This document shows positions 30,516 through 38,170 of a stretch of DNA of 64,000 nucleotides, in pieces. The translations under genes and the position numbers were made by a program. The stretch spans positions 124,001 through 188,000 of the forward strand of contig NZ_CP067127.1 in the NCBI RefSeq assembly GCF_028553725.1, in the 5' to 3' direction. The DNA comes from Paracoccus alcaliphilus. Lineage in GTDB: Bacteria > Pseudomonadota > Alphaproteobacteria > Rhodobacterales > Rhodobacteraceae. Under the pieces are notes generated by a model, which was given only the letters and a program-made list of their open reading frames with translations, was not told the origin of the DNA and ran no database searches. Numbering within the stretch: position 1 is the stretch's first letter; the number at the start of each line of letters is the position of its first letter.

Positions 30516-30908
30516 CTATTCCTCAAAGCGATCCGCATTGTCGCGATCACGCTCGTATCGTCTTGCCAGCGGAAATGACGGCAACCACGACTCGCGCCGG
30601 ATGGTCCAAAGTTCATAGGTCGGCAGCAGCAGGTCCGGAGAATCCAGAGAACCGAGGTTCACTTCGATTTCATCGCCGCTGCGCCCGAAAACCGTTGATC
30701 CGCAATCGGGGCAGAAGAACCGTCCGGCGTAGTCACGTGCTTCGCCCTCGATCGTCACCGCATCCCGGGGGAATATTGCCGAGGCATGGAACAGGGCGCC
30801 ATGATGCTTGCGGCAGTCGAGACAGTGACAGATGCCGACCCGGTAGGGACGCCCCGACACCTTGATGCGGATGTTGCCGCACAGACAACCGCCGGTGATC
30901 CGGTCCAT
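30516..30908 (-). CDS. GFA/CENP-V family zinc-binding protein
   Basis: The 130-residue protein has the family cysteines GGCLCGNIRI, CHCLDCRKHHGA and FFCPDCGS. Members of this family include glutathione-dependent formaldehyde-activating enzyme (Gfa), but most have no proven reaction. Length is normal. It stands alone, convergent with the ferric-reductase-like gene. Confidence 0.9.
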   Translation of the reverse strand: MDRITGGCLCGNIRIKVSGRPYRVGICHCLDCRKHHGALFHASAIFPRDAVTIEGEARDYAGRFFCPDCGSTVFGRSGDEIEVNLGSLDSPDLLLPTYELWTIRRESWLPSFPLARRYERDRDNADRFEE

Positions 30909-31051
30909 GATCCCCCTCCGCCAGTAAAAAGCCTACTCTGCCGATTTTGTCAGTGACCACGCGCTGCGGCAAGACCGCCCTCGTTATCGGTGCCGGGCGG
31001 CGGCGATGGAATATGCCAAAACGGCATTCTCTGACAGGCAGGGGCCCGCCG

Positions 31052-31531
31052 TCAGCGGTGGGCCTTGTGCCGGATATCCAGCATGATCGAAATTCCGCGT
31101 GCCGCGTCCGCCTCGGTTACATCGGCGAAAAGCTCATCGATCCATTCAAGGTGATGCGTCGCCATCTCGCGCATCAGTTGCGCGCCGGTCCGGGTGATGC
31201 GAACCCGAAAGGCGCGCCGGTCGGTCTTCATCGTCTCACGCTCGACCAGCCCGTCGGCGACGAGGCGGTCCACGATTCCGGTGACATTGCCGTTCGACAC
31301 CATCAGTTGCTGCGACAACTCCGTCATGCGCAGCCCATCCGGTGCGGCCAGCAGGACGGCCAGCACGTCGAAGCGCGGCAGGGTCATGTCATAACCCGTA
31401 CGCAGTCGCTCGCGCAGGTCGCTTTCTACATAACGCACCGCCTTCAGCATTTGCTGCCATAGCCGCAATCTGGTGCGCGCTGTCTCGAAGCCATGCGCCG
31501 CGTCGGAAAAGGCAATATGCTCTGCGTCCAT
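31052..31531 (-). CDS. MarR-family transcriptional regulator
   Basis: The 159-residue protein has a winged helix in the middle (MTLPRFDVLAVLLAAPDGL, MTELSQQLMVSNGNVTGIVDRL, DRRAFRVRITRTG) and flanking dimer helices. The ATG at 31531 gives the normal family length; the frame upstream is not protein-like. Such regulators often respond to aromatic or phenolic ligands. Its target is not evident from the neighbours. Confidence 0.88.
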   Translation of the reverse strand: MDAEHIAFSDAAHGFETARTRLRLWQQMLKAVRYVESDLRERLRTGYDMTLPRFDVLAVLLAAPDGLRMTELSQQLMVSNGNVTGIVDRLVADGLVERETMKTDRRAFRVRITRTGAQLMREMATHHLEWIDELFADVTEADAARGISIMLDIRHKAHR

Positions 31532-31846
31532 GTCGATGCCTTCCACTCGTCCTTCACATACTTCATGCCTGAAACTTCGCGAGAATACAAAGCTGCTGTG
31601 AAGAGTTTTGCCGCACGGAAAGCAGGCAGCAAACAGCCGGCCGACATCCTCGTCCGAGACGACCTGACGGGCACATATTGTTTTCAGGTTGAACGAAGAT
31701 CGCGTGCCGTCACCCAACCCTCACCGTCGGGTCAACAAAAGCCAACCCGTGCCTTGACCCCGGGCGAATCTGGTCCACCTGAAATCTCGGGAAAACCAAG
31801 CTGGTCGAGGCCATTCGCTGCGCCCTCGGGCGTAAGAATTATCTTC
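31532..31846. other. Gap upstream of the MarR gene
   Basis: I see no supported gene. It contains the MarR promoter side and then unrelated sequence that leads into the broken nitrilase gene. A short plus-strand frame passes through here, but without a start signal or known motif. Confidence 0.35.
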
Positions 31847-32402
31847 TCATGGGCTCGGAAGCGCGATCTTCAAGCGATCCGCCAGATACGGAAGCCGCGC
31901 CTGTGCTGCCCTTACGAGCGTGACATCAATTTCGGCGGTCAGGACTGCCGGAGCGGCGCCTGCCCGGATCAGTTCGCGGCCGTCCGGGCTTGACACAAAG
32001 CTTTCACCCAGAAAGCTCATGCCACTCTCCGTGCCGGAATGGTTGGCATAGGCGAGGAAGATGCCGTTCTCGAAGCCCCGTGTTGGAACCATGGTGCGGC
32101 CAACCCAGCCCCATTGGCTTCCAAGGGCTGTGGGAACAAGCAGAAGTTCCGCGCCAAGCTCGGCGGCATGGCGAGCGGTTTCGGGGAATTCGATGTCGAA
32201 GCAGATCAATGTGGCGATCCTCAGGCCACGATAAGTGAACACTGTGCAGCCCGCCCCGGGGTGGAAGTGATCGGCCTCGAAACCCGGCGGCAGGATCAGC
32301 TTGCGATGGGTGCCGAGGCATTCGCCATCCGGACCGATACATTGTGCGGCATTATAGATCATGCCGTCGCAACGTTCGGGGCCCGCTTCGGGCACGTCAC
32401 TG
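31847..32402 (-). pseudogene. 5'-truncated carbon-nitrogen hydrolase (nitrilase family)
   Basis: The frame contains the second half of a nitrilase-family enzyme: YNAAQCIGPDGECLGTHRKL with the catalytic Lys, ATLICFDIEFPETAR with the catalytic Cys, and SQWGWVGRTMVPTRGFENGIF. The N-terminal part with the catalytic Glu is missing. At about 32402 the homology ends at the start of a plus-strand permease fragment. The enzyme should be inactive. Confidence 0.75.
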
Positions 32403-32561
32403 GCAGCGATTGCCGTGCTGAACATGGACGACGCAGGAGACGTGGCCCCGGCAGCCGCCATGGGCATGATGATCTTCTATACCAACATTGCCGCGCGCTT
32501 GTTGCATATGCTGCTGTCCCGCAGGTTGACGCGCAAAACCCAGGCTTGGCGGCAACGCTGA
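32403..32561 (+). pseudogene. C-terminal fragment of an ABC transporter permease
   Basis: The frame reads AVLNMDDAGDVAPAAAMGMM and then IFYTNIAARLLHMLLSRRL and ends QAWRQR with TGA at 32559. This resembles the tail of binding-protein-dependent permeases of the iron/2-aminoethylphosphonate type (NMDDAGDxAxAAAMGM). Nothing upstream continues it, so only the last 50 or so residues remain. Confidence 0.6.
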
Positions 32562-32655
32562 TCCGCGCCGCCCCATGCCTTCTCCCGGTAATGATCGCCA
32601 TTCTGAGAGAAGAACGCATGCGATCACCAACCATGACTGCCATGGCGGCGGCGCG

Positions 32656-32757
32656 ACCACCGGTCTGGGCAAACGGCAAATAGCCGAGTTCATCCAGGAT
32701 CAGGAAGTCGAGCCGGCACAGCAGATCCGCGGTGCGCCCCTGTCGATCGGGGCGGCC
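32656..32757 (-). pseudogene. IS21-family IstB helper ATPase fragment
   Basis: The peptide ADLLCRLDFLILDELGYLPF followed by AQTGG is characteristic of IstB/DnaC-like helpers of IS21 elements (Walker B region). About 34 residues survive; the flanking frame is unrelated. Confidence 0.7.
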
Positions 32758-32775
32758 TTCGCCGGCGTAGAGCCG

Positions 32776-32846
32776 GACAAACCCGGCCTGGATATAGATC
32801 GGCTCGCGCCATGCCAGCAGCGGGCTCGCCGCCGCGGCGGTGATCG
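32776..32846 (-). repeat. Inverted partial copy of the ferric-reductase-like gene
   Basis: About 66 bases here, read on the minus strand, match 29915-29983 with only a few differences (ITAAAASPLLAWREPIYIQAGF versus VTAAAVSPLLAWREPIYILAGF in the intact gene, shown here only in part). It directly adjoins the IstB fragment, which points to an IS-mediated rearrangement. Confidence 0.75.
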
Positions 32847-32937
32847 GCCCATCCGCCCGATGACGGTGAGGTGTCAGGTAGCGAGCCCGGCCCGCCTTGT
32901 GCCGCACAGCCGCCAGCAAAAGCGGCTTGGCGGATGG

Positions 32938-33303
32938 TCAGCGTTGTGGGATCTTCCTGCCATTCGCTGCATCAGGTTGCGCCTCTTCCACGACGTCCCG
33001 CAACTGGCCGAGCACGTTGACCGCGTGCGCAGCATAGGGTCCGATCCAGCGCTGTTGCAGATCATGGATCGGCAGGGCATCCAGATGGTTCCAGCGCTCG
33101 CGCCCGCGTCGCTCCACCGCGATCAGACCTGCTTTCTCCAGCACCCCCAGATGCATCATGACCGTGCAGCGATCAATATCCGCCAGCGCCTCGCACAGCG
33201 CGCCGGTCGTGCGCGGTCCATCCACCAGCAGATCCAGCAGCTGTCGCCGCATACGATGGCCGAGCGCCTTGAAAATCAGGTCGAATTTTTCTTCGGTTGA
33301 CAT
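32938..33303 (-). CDS. ArsR-family repressor
   Basis: The 121-residue protein has an ArsR winged helix: FKALGHRMRRQLLDLLVDGP, TGALCEALADIDRCTVMMHL, LEKAGLIAVERRGRERWNHL. It lacks the CxCxxC metal site of true arsenic sensors. It belongs to the type often paired with SRPBCC/AHSA1 genes, and such a gene is divergent from it. The start codon overlaps a perfect inverted repeat. Confidence 0.9.
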   Translation of the reverse strand: MSTEEKFDLIFKALGHRMRRQLLDLLVDGPRTTGALCEALADIDRCTVMMHLGVLEKAGLIAVERRGRERWNHLDALPIHDLQQRWIGPYAAHAVNVLGQLRDVVEEAQPDAANGRKIPQR

Positions 33304-33322
33304 GTTATGATTTTATAACATG
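33301..33322. promoter_or_regulatory. Inverted-repeat operator between arsR and SRPBCC gene
   Basis: Perfect 8-base arms CATGTTAT and ATAACATG are separated by GATTTT. The left arm includes the arsR start codon. It is AT-rich in a GC-rich genome and lies 28 bases before the SRPBCC start, so it can control both directions. Confidence 0.65.
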
Positions 33323-33350
33323 ATTGGAGGAATGCAAGGAGGATTCCCCG

Positions 33351-33797
33351 ATGGAACTGAAATTCACCGTGGCCGGGCGCATGGCAAAGCCGGTCGATGA
33401 CGTGTTCGAAGCGGTAGTTGATCCCGATCGCCTGTCGCGTTTCTTTACGACAGGCGGTGCTAAGGGCAGGCTGGAAGCCGGCGCCGAGGTGACATGGGAT
33501 TTCCATGACTTTCCCGGCGCCTTCCCGGTTCTGGTACAGGAGGTCATCCCGAACGAGAAGATCGTCCTGCAATGGGAAGCATCCACGGACCCCAGCACCT
33601 GGACCACCATCACCATGACGTTTCAGCCTCTTGAGGGCGGGCGAACGCTGGTCCGCATCAGTGAATATGGCTGGCCCGAGACCGAGGCCGGGCTGAAAGC
33701 CAGTTTCGGCAATTGCGAGGGCTGGACCGGGATGCTCTGCGCCATGAAGGCCTGGCTGGAACACGGGATCAACCTGCGGGACGGCTTTTACAAATAA
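33351..33797 (+). CDS. SRPBCC/AHSA1-family protein
   Basis: The 148-residue protein has the START-like fold pattern: PVDDVFEAVVDPDRLSRFFT, GAEVTWDFHDFPGAFPV, VLQWEASTDPSTWTTITMTF, and a C-terminal helix with GWTGMLCAMKAWLEHG. Such proteins bind small hydrophobic ligands; the function is not known. The ATG at 33351 follows AAGGAGG at 8 bases. Divergent from arsR, with which it forms a common regulator-target pair. Confidence 0.88.
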   Translation: MELKFTVAGRMAKPVDDVFEAVVDPDRLSRFFTTGGAKGRLEAGAEVTWDFHDFPGAFPVLVQEVIPNEKIVLQWEASTDPSTWTTITMTFQPLEGGRTLVRISEYGWPETEAGLKASFGNCEGWTGMLCAMKAWLEHGINLRDGFYK

Positions 33798-33853
33798 CGC
33801 CGCCGCGGAAAGAAACTGCCGGATGGTGGCGTGACCCGGCCGGGCTGCACCGC

Positions 33854-34747
33854 TCATTCCGGCCAGACAAGCGAGCGATGCAACTGCGCCCCGGCCCAGG
33901 CGCCATCCCCCACCGCCAGTGAAACCGAATGCGGCGCCCGCGCGGCATCGCCGCAGGCGAAGATGCCGGGAAGGCTGGTTTCCTTCGTGTCGCTGGTCAT
34001 CAACTGACGGCCCATCGGCGTCTCGGCAAGCTGGCAACCGGTGGCCTCGGCCAGCGGGCTGGTCGGCTCGGTGCGGGTCGCGGTGAAAAGACCGGCAAAG
34101 GGCAGCACCCGACCGTCGCGCAGTTCCACATCCGCCCCGCCCGTGATCCGCGCGACGGGCGTTTCCTCGATGGTCACGCCGCGCTTGCGCAGGTCGTCGC
34201 ACTGCTCGGCGTCCAGCGTCACGGCGCGATTGGTCAGGAAGGTGACCTCGCCCCATTCCGGCAGCAGCTGCGCCTGATGCACCGACATCGGGCCGGTGGC
34301 GATGACCCCGATCCGGCCCTGATCGAGCTCGTAACCGTGGCAATAGGGGCAATGGAACACTGTCCGGCCCCATCGCTCGGTGATACCGGCGATACCGGCG
34401 ATGTCGGGCAACTGGTCCGTAACGCCGGTGGCCAGCAGGATGCGGCGACCGGAAAAAGCCTCGCCGCTGTCCAGAATGACGCGGAATTCGTCCCGCTGGC
34501 CCGCGATGCCGCTGGCGGTTCCCTCGACCCAGCGCATGCTCGGATAGGTCAGCAACTGTTGTCGCGCCCCGGCCCAGATCCGCGCCGGATCAATCCCGTC
34601 CTGCCCCAGAAACCCGTGCGAATGGCGGGCGAAACGGTTGCGCCGCTGCCCGGCATCGATCACCAGCACCTTGCGGCGCGCACGCACCAGTTGCAGGGCG
34701 GCGGCCATCCCGGCATAGCTGCCCCCGATCACGATCACATCCTGCAT
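33854..34747 (-). CDS. Thioredoxin-reductase-like FAD/NAD(P) oxidoreductase
   Basis: The 297-residue flavoprotein has an FAD motif at the start (VIVIGGSYAGMAAALQL), a redox CPYCHGYE motif near residue 133, and the C-terminal FAD motif GIFACGDAA. CPYC instead of CATC separates it from true TrxB; such proteins often accompany Rrf2 or redox regulators. The gene follows the Rrf2 regulator gene by 3 bases on the same strand and is surely in its operon. The electron acceptor is unknown. Confidence 0.9.
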   Translation of the reverse strand: MQDVIVIGGSYAGMAAALQLVRARRKVLVIDAGQRRNRFARHSHGFLGQDGIDPARIWAGARQQLLTYPSMRWVEGTASGIAGQRDEFRVILDSGEAFSGRRILLATGVTDQLPDIAGIAGITERWGRTVFHCPYCHGYELDQGRIGVIATGPMSVHQAQLLPEWGEVTFLTNRAVTLDAEQCDDLRKRGVTIEETPVARITGGADVELRDGRVLPFAGLFTATRTEPTSPLAEATGCQLAETPMGRQLMTSDTKETSLPGIFACGDAARAPHSVSLAVGDGAWAGAQLHRSLVWPE

Positions 34748-34750
34748 ATC

Positions 34751-35194
34751 CTACTCCTGTGCGGCCCGCCTCTGCGCATGACGGCGGGCGAAATCCTGCG
34801 CCAGATCGGCCAGTGTCACATCGGCGAAGCGTTCCAGCAGCAGCGCCTCGGCCTCGGCAAAGGCGCCTTCCAGCGCGGCATTGACCGATTGCTCGACCAG
34901 ACATTCCGGGGTCTCGTTGCGGTTGCCGATGGCGAAGATCGCGGGCTCGCCCAAAGCCTCGTGAAGCCTGCGCAGACTGACCGCCCCCAGATCGGCCGAG
35001 ATGCGCCACCCGCCCGAGTGACCGCGTTCGGCCGTCACCAGCCCCGCATCGCGCAACAGCCCCATGGTGCGGCGCACCACCACCGGATTGGTGCCCAGGC
35101 ATTGCCCAAGCGTCTCGGAGGTCATCGGGCCATCATGCTCTGCCATATGCAGCAGGGCGTGGAGGACCGAGGAAAGGCGGCAGTCTCGTCTCAT
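34751..35194 (-). CDS. Rrf2-family transcriptional regulator
   Basis: The 147-residue protein has an Rrf2 winged helix: CRLSSVLHALLHMAEHDGPM, GTNPVVVRRTMGLLRDAGLV, GHSGGWRISADLGAVSLRRL. Only one further Cys (TPECL) follows besides that in the N-terminus, so an iron-sulfur cluster of the IscR type is not assured; NsrR or redox-thiol types are possible. The ATG at 35194 gives the usual length. It is first in the operon with the TrxB-like gene and abuts a palindrome. Confidence 0.88.
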   Translation of the reverse strand: MRRDCRLSSVLHALLHMAEHDGPMTSETLGQCLGTNPVVVRRTMGLLRDAGLVTAERGHSGGWRISADLGAVSLRRLHEALGEPAIFAIGNRNETPECLVEQSVNAALEGAFAEAEALLLERFADVTLADLAQDFARRHAQRRAAQE

Positions 35195-35195
35195 G

Positions 35196-35213
35196 TAACA
35201 ACATATGTTATGA
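35196..35213. promoter_or_regulatory. Palindromic site upstream of the Rrf2 gene
   Basis: A perfect 10-base palindrome AACATATGTT at 35200-35209, with partly symmetric flanks, begins 2 bases before the Rrf2 start codon. It is the likely autoregulatory operator. Its right flank TGTTATGATT is shared with the ArsR operator at 33301-33322, which may be coincidence. Confidence 0.5.
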
Positions 35214-35407
35214 TTCGGGCCAGGTGTCAAGATCCGACGTAGGATCATGTCCTGAAAATACGCTGGCGCAGCGCCGCCGCCTTGGTCATGCCCTCGGACC
35301 AGATCACAGCGCAACTCTCGGCGGATGACGCAAATGGGATCGGTCACGAGGAACCTCATTGCGGCCCGACGGGTTGTAGGCCCGATAAGCATGAAGGAGG
35401 TAACATC

Positions 35408-36076
35408 ATGCTGAAGCGCAGTTTCACGACCGTCCTTGTGGGCAGTCAGGCCTTGGGTCTTGGTGTCCTTCTGGGCAGCTCGGCACTGGCCCAGTCCGGC
35501 GAAGTGGTCGAAGGCAATACCACTGTGGTCGAGACACCACTGGACAACACGGCCGTCGTTCCGGGAATGGCGGCAGAGCCCGGCACCCCGGTTGGTGCCG
35601 TGTCGAGGCCGGATTATCCACTGCTTGAGCAGCTCGACAATGACGAGGCGGTTGCGCAATCCCTGATTTCTCAGGGCTTCACCGATATCCATATCCTGCG
35701 CGAAGGCGCCATCATGACGGTGCACGCCGAACGCGAGGGCCAGCCGACAGAGCTGGTTTACAGCATCGCCAATGGCAGCCTGATTTCGGTTGACGGCGTG
35801 AAGCTGCGCGCCGAGCCGGACACGACCAGCAATGGCGAAACGGCCGCAGCGGCATCCGACGACGCGCCCGATGGTAACGATGGAAGCAATGACGGATCGG
35901 ATGAAGATTCCGGCAGCGATCCCGGGTCGGACGATGGTTCGGATGACGGCGATTCCAATGACGGGTCAGATGATGGTTCGGACAGCTCTGACGGGGCCGA
36001 TGGCTCTGATGGCGGGGATGGCGGCTCTGATGGCGATGGTTCCGATGGCGGAGACGGTGGCGAAAGCAACGGCTGA
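35408..36076 (+). CDS. Exported acidic protein with Ser-Asp repeat tail
   Basis: The 222-residue protein has a Sec signal (cleavage after SSALAQ), a small folded part (about 60-140) with a PepSY-like pattern (SQGFTDIHILREGAIMTVHA, ELVYSIANGSLISVDG), and a tail of about 75 residues made almost only of Asp, Ser and Gly. Such SD-type tails bind calcium or span the cell surface. The ATG at 35408 has an ideal AGGAGGT site. The DNA of the tail is repetitive (GATGGTTCGGATG-like units), so its length may vary between strains. Confidence 0.85.
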   Translation: MLKRSFTTVLVGSQALGLGVLLGSSALAQSGEVVEGNTTVVETPLDNTAVVPGMAAEPGTPVGAVSRPDYPLLEQLDNDEAVAQSLISQGFTDIHILREGAIMTVHAEREGQPTELVYSIANGSLISVDGVKLRAEPDTTSNGETAAAASDDAPDGNDGSNDGSDEDSGSDPGSDDGSDDGDSNDGSDDGSDSSDGADGSDGGDGGSDGDGSDGGDGGESNG

Positions 36077-36088
36077 TCCCGCCTGCCC

Positions 36089-36124
36089 GCATGAACCGGA
36101 TGGGCATTTGCATCCGGTTCATGC
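36089..36124 (+). terminator. Strong hairpin after the SD-repeat gene
   Basis: Perfect 14-base arms GCATGAACCGGATG and CATCCGGTTCATGC surround an 8-base loop, 12 bases after the stop codon. No T-run follows, so it may be a weak terminator or an mRNA-stabilising stem. Confidence 0.6.
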
Positions 36125-36226
36125 AAGCCGCCGCCAGGCATGCCGCGCAAGCTGTTGCGCGGATGCCCTTCCTGTGCCCGCCATCGCCCGGATTCCATCC
36201 CTCCCTTCGCCCGCTTGAGGTTTGCC

Positions 36227-37063
36227 ATGTCATTCCGCCTCAAACGCCTGCTCTGCTGCGCCTTCATCGCATCATCAGCCCTAGCCCCTGTGGCATTCGC
36301 TGATGATGCCTCCTGCGACATCGACATCGGCAACACGCATATCGATGGACCCTGCGTATTCACACCGCGCAAGGATGGCAGCTTCGGTGTGACCATGCAG
36401 GACGGCACCAGTTTCGCCGGGGCACGCGAGCTTTCGCTGGACATCGTCGGCAAACGGGCCGGCACGCTCAGCGACAGCAACGGCCGCAATCTGGGCCTGG
36501 CCAACCGATCATCCACCGACGCTGCCTGCTGGATCGCAGATGAAGCGAGCGTCTGCGTCCGCGCCCTCGAAGATCCCCGATCCGGGCAGAAGAACGCCAT
36601 ATCGGCCGCACCCTTCGGCGATCTGCCCCGCGTCGTCACCGGCCGCTGCCATATGGACAGTTGCTGGTGGGTGCGTATCGAAGAGATCGAGGAAATCGGC
36701 ACGGGTTCCGATGACATCCCCGGACGCCGTCTTCTTGTAAAGCTGAGCCACGCTTCGTCCGAAATGGCGGTCGAGGATTATGACAACGTTCCGGCGCCCG
36801 ATGCCGATATCTGGGGCGATCCGGTTCATGACCAGTATTTCTGCTCGATGATCCGACCGGCTGTTCTGACCGACGACCAAGGTTGGACGGTGCTTCCCCT
36901 GCCTTCGGTTTTCGGTGCAACCGAAGGAGCGACGAACATCTATCTCGATCTGTGCCACGGTCATGCCGAACGTGATCCATACGAGGCGGTGAAGGAACTG
37001 GGCTATGACGTTGCCCATGAGGATCAAAGTTTCCGCACCTTCGCCGATCTGATCACGCCATGA
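36227..37063 (+). CDS. Exported hypothetical protein
   Basis: The 278-residue protein has a Sec signal (cleavage near APVAFA). The mature part holds several Cys (DDASCDIDI, DGPCVF, AACWIADEASVCV, GRCHMDSCWW, QYFCSM, DLCHGH), which suggests disulfide bonds in the periplasm. The ATG at 36227 follows TTGAGG. I do not recognise the family. Confidence 0.75.
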   Translation: MSFRLKRLLCCAFIASSALAPVAFADDASCDIDIGNTHIDGPCVFTPRKDGSFGVTMQDGTSFAGARELSLDIVGKRAGTLSDSNGRNLGLANRSSTDAACWIADEASVCVRALEDPRSGQKNAISAAPFGDLPRVVTGRCHMDSCWWVRIEEIEEIGTGSDDIPGRRLLVKLSHASSEMAVEDYDNVPAPDADIWGDPVHDQYFCSMIRPAVLTDDQGWTVLPLPSVFGATEGATNIYLDLCHGHAERDPYEAVKELGYDVAHEDQSFRTFADLITP

Positions 37064-37153
37064 TCGCGGAATTGCAGCAATGCAGAGGGCCTGGCCTTTG
37101 TAGTGAATGAGATTGCGGGGGCATGCGTGATGGAAAGCGGGCGCCCTTGACGT

Positions 37154-38101
37154 TCAGCGCGCCTTATCCAGCAGGCCCAGAGCCGCCATGCTGGAGGTGA
37201 CATTCGCCAGATGGCGTTCCATCAATTCGGCTGCGGTTTCGGGCTGACCGGCCTCTATCGCGTCAAGGATCGCCAGATGTTCGCGGGACTGGACATAATA
37301 GCGCGCCCGGTCCTGCATTGATTGATAGGTCAGCAGCCGTCGTACCCGGTTTACCCTGACCAGCGTCTGTACAAGGAAAGGGTTGCCACTGCCCGATATC
37401 AGGGTTTCGTGGAATTGCGTGGCGCGGGCGTAAAGCGCATCGGGCGCGAGCCGGTCTATACCACCAGCCAGCAGGTCGTTTTCGACCCGCCGCAGCCGGG
37501 CGATAGCCGCCCGATCAAGCTGATAGCCGGGCAGGCGCAGGCTGGCCGGCTCCAGAATCATCCGCAGTTGATAGGTCTGGGCCAGCGCTCCGGGTTGGGT
37601 CAGCTCGGGAATGAAATTCCAGCCATAGCCCGCGCGCTTTTCGGCGATGCCCTCATGCGCCAGCCGGGCCATCAGGTCGGTGGTCTGCCGCCGGGTCAGG
37701 CCAAGCCGTTCGCGCAGTTCCTGCTCGGACACCTGCGGGCCGATGGCGCCTTTCACCAGCAGGGCGGCAAGGGCGAGATAGGCCTTATGGACCGGATCAT
37801 GCACGGCCGCAGGTTGCGCGGGGTCCGCCGTCCCGGCCACGAAATAGCCGCGATTGGGCTGATGTGTCACCCTTCCGGCGGCGAGCAGTGCCTTCAGCGC
37901 CTGCTCGACCGGCCAGCGTGAAACACCCAGCCGCGCGGCCAGTTCGGTCGTGCGCAGATGGGCGCCATCCGGAAGCTGCATGGAATCGATCTGCGCCGCG
38001 ATTTCTTCGGCCAGGCGTGGCCCCATTCGGCTGCGTTTGCTTGAAGTTGTCACGTCGGGCGGACTCCGGGTGCTGTTCCGGTTGCCTTGTAACACGGGCA
38101 T
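37154..38101 (-). CDS. GntR/FCD-type regulator with two winged-helix domains
   Basis: The 315-residue protein has a GntR helix-turn-helix at about 30-90 (LAEEIAAQIDSMQLPDGAHL, ELAARLGVSRWPVEQALKAL), a second winged-helix-like segment at about 105-165 (LRERLGLTRRQTTDLMARLA), and an FCD ligand domain (about 180-305, FHETLISGSGNPFLVQTL). Most GntR/FCD proteins are near 230 residues with one winged helix. It is divergent from the Ldh_2 gene and probably controls the carboxylate catabolic genes to its right. A palindrome lies in the shared promoter. Confidence 0.85.
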   Translation of the reverse strand: MPVLQGNRNSTRSPPDVTTSSKRSRMGPRLAEEIAAQIDSMQLPDGAHLRTTELAARLGVSRWPVEQALKALLAAGRVTHQPNRGYFVAGTADPAQPAAVHDPVHKAYLALAALLVKGAIGPQVSEQELRERLGLTRRQTTDLMARLAHEGIAEKRAGYGWNFIPELTQPGALAQTYQLRMILEPASLRLPGYQLDRAAIARLRRVENDLLAGGIDRLAPDALYARATQFHETLISGSGNPFLVQTLVRVNRVRRLLTYQSMQDRARYYVQSREHLAILDAIEAGQPETAAELMERHLANVTSSMAALGLLDKAR

Positions 38102-38115
38102 TGCGAGATTGGTAT

Positions 38116-38139
38116 TGCATTTACAGATTTATAAATGCA
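38116..38139. promoter_or_regulatory. Inverted repeat operator between GntR and Ldh_2 genes
   Basis: Perfect 8-base arms TGCATTTA and TAAATGCA with an 8-base spacer lie 14 bases upstream of the gntR start and 31 bases before the dehydrogenase start. AT-rich in a GC-rich genome and centred in the divergent promoter, it is the likely GntR binding site. Confidence 0.6.
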
Positions 38140-38170
38140 GAAATGATCGGCAACAGAGGAGGGGTGCGGG

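Noticed and set aside
35832..36218. Frame reading the SD-repeat DNA as repeated Met/Ala/Thr units
   Set aside because: It is a shifted reading of the repetitive tail. The signal peptide and ribosome site support only the SD-coding frame.
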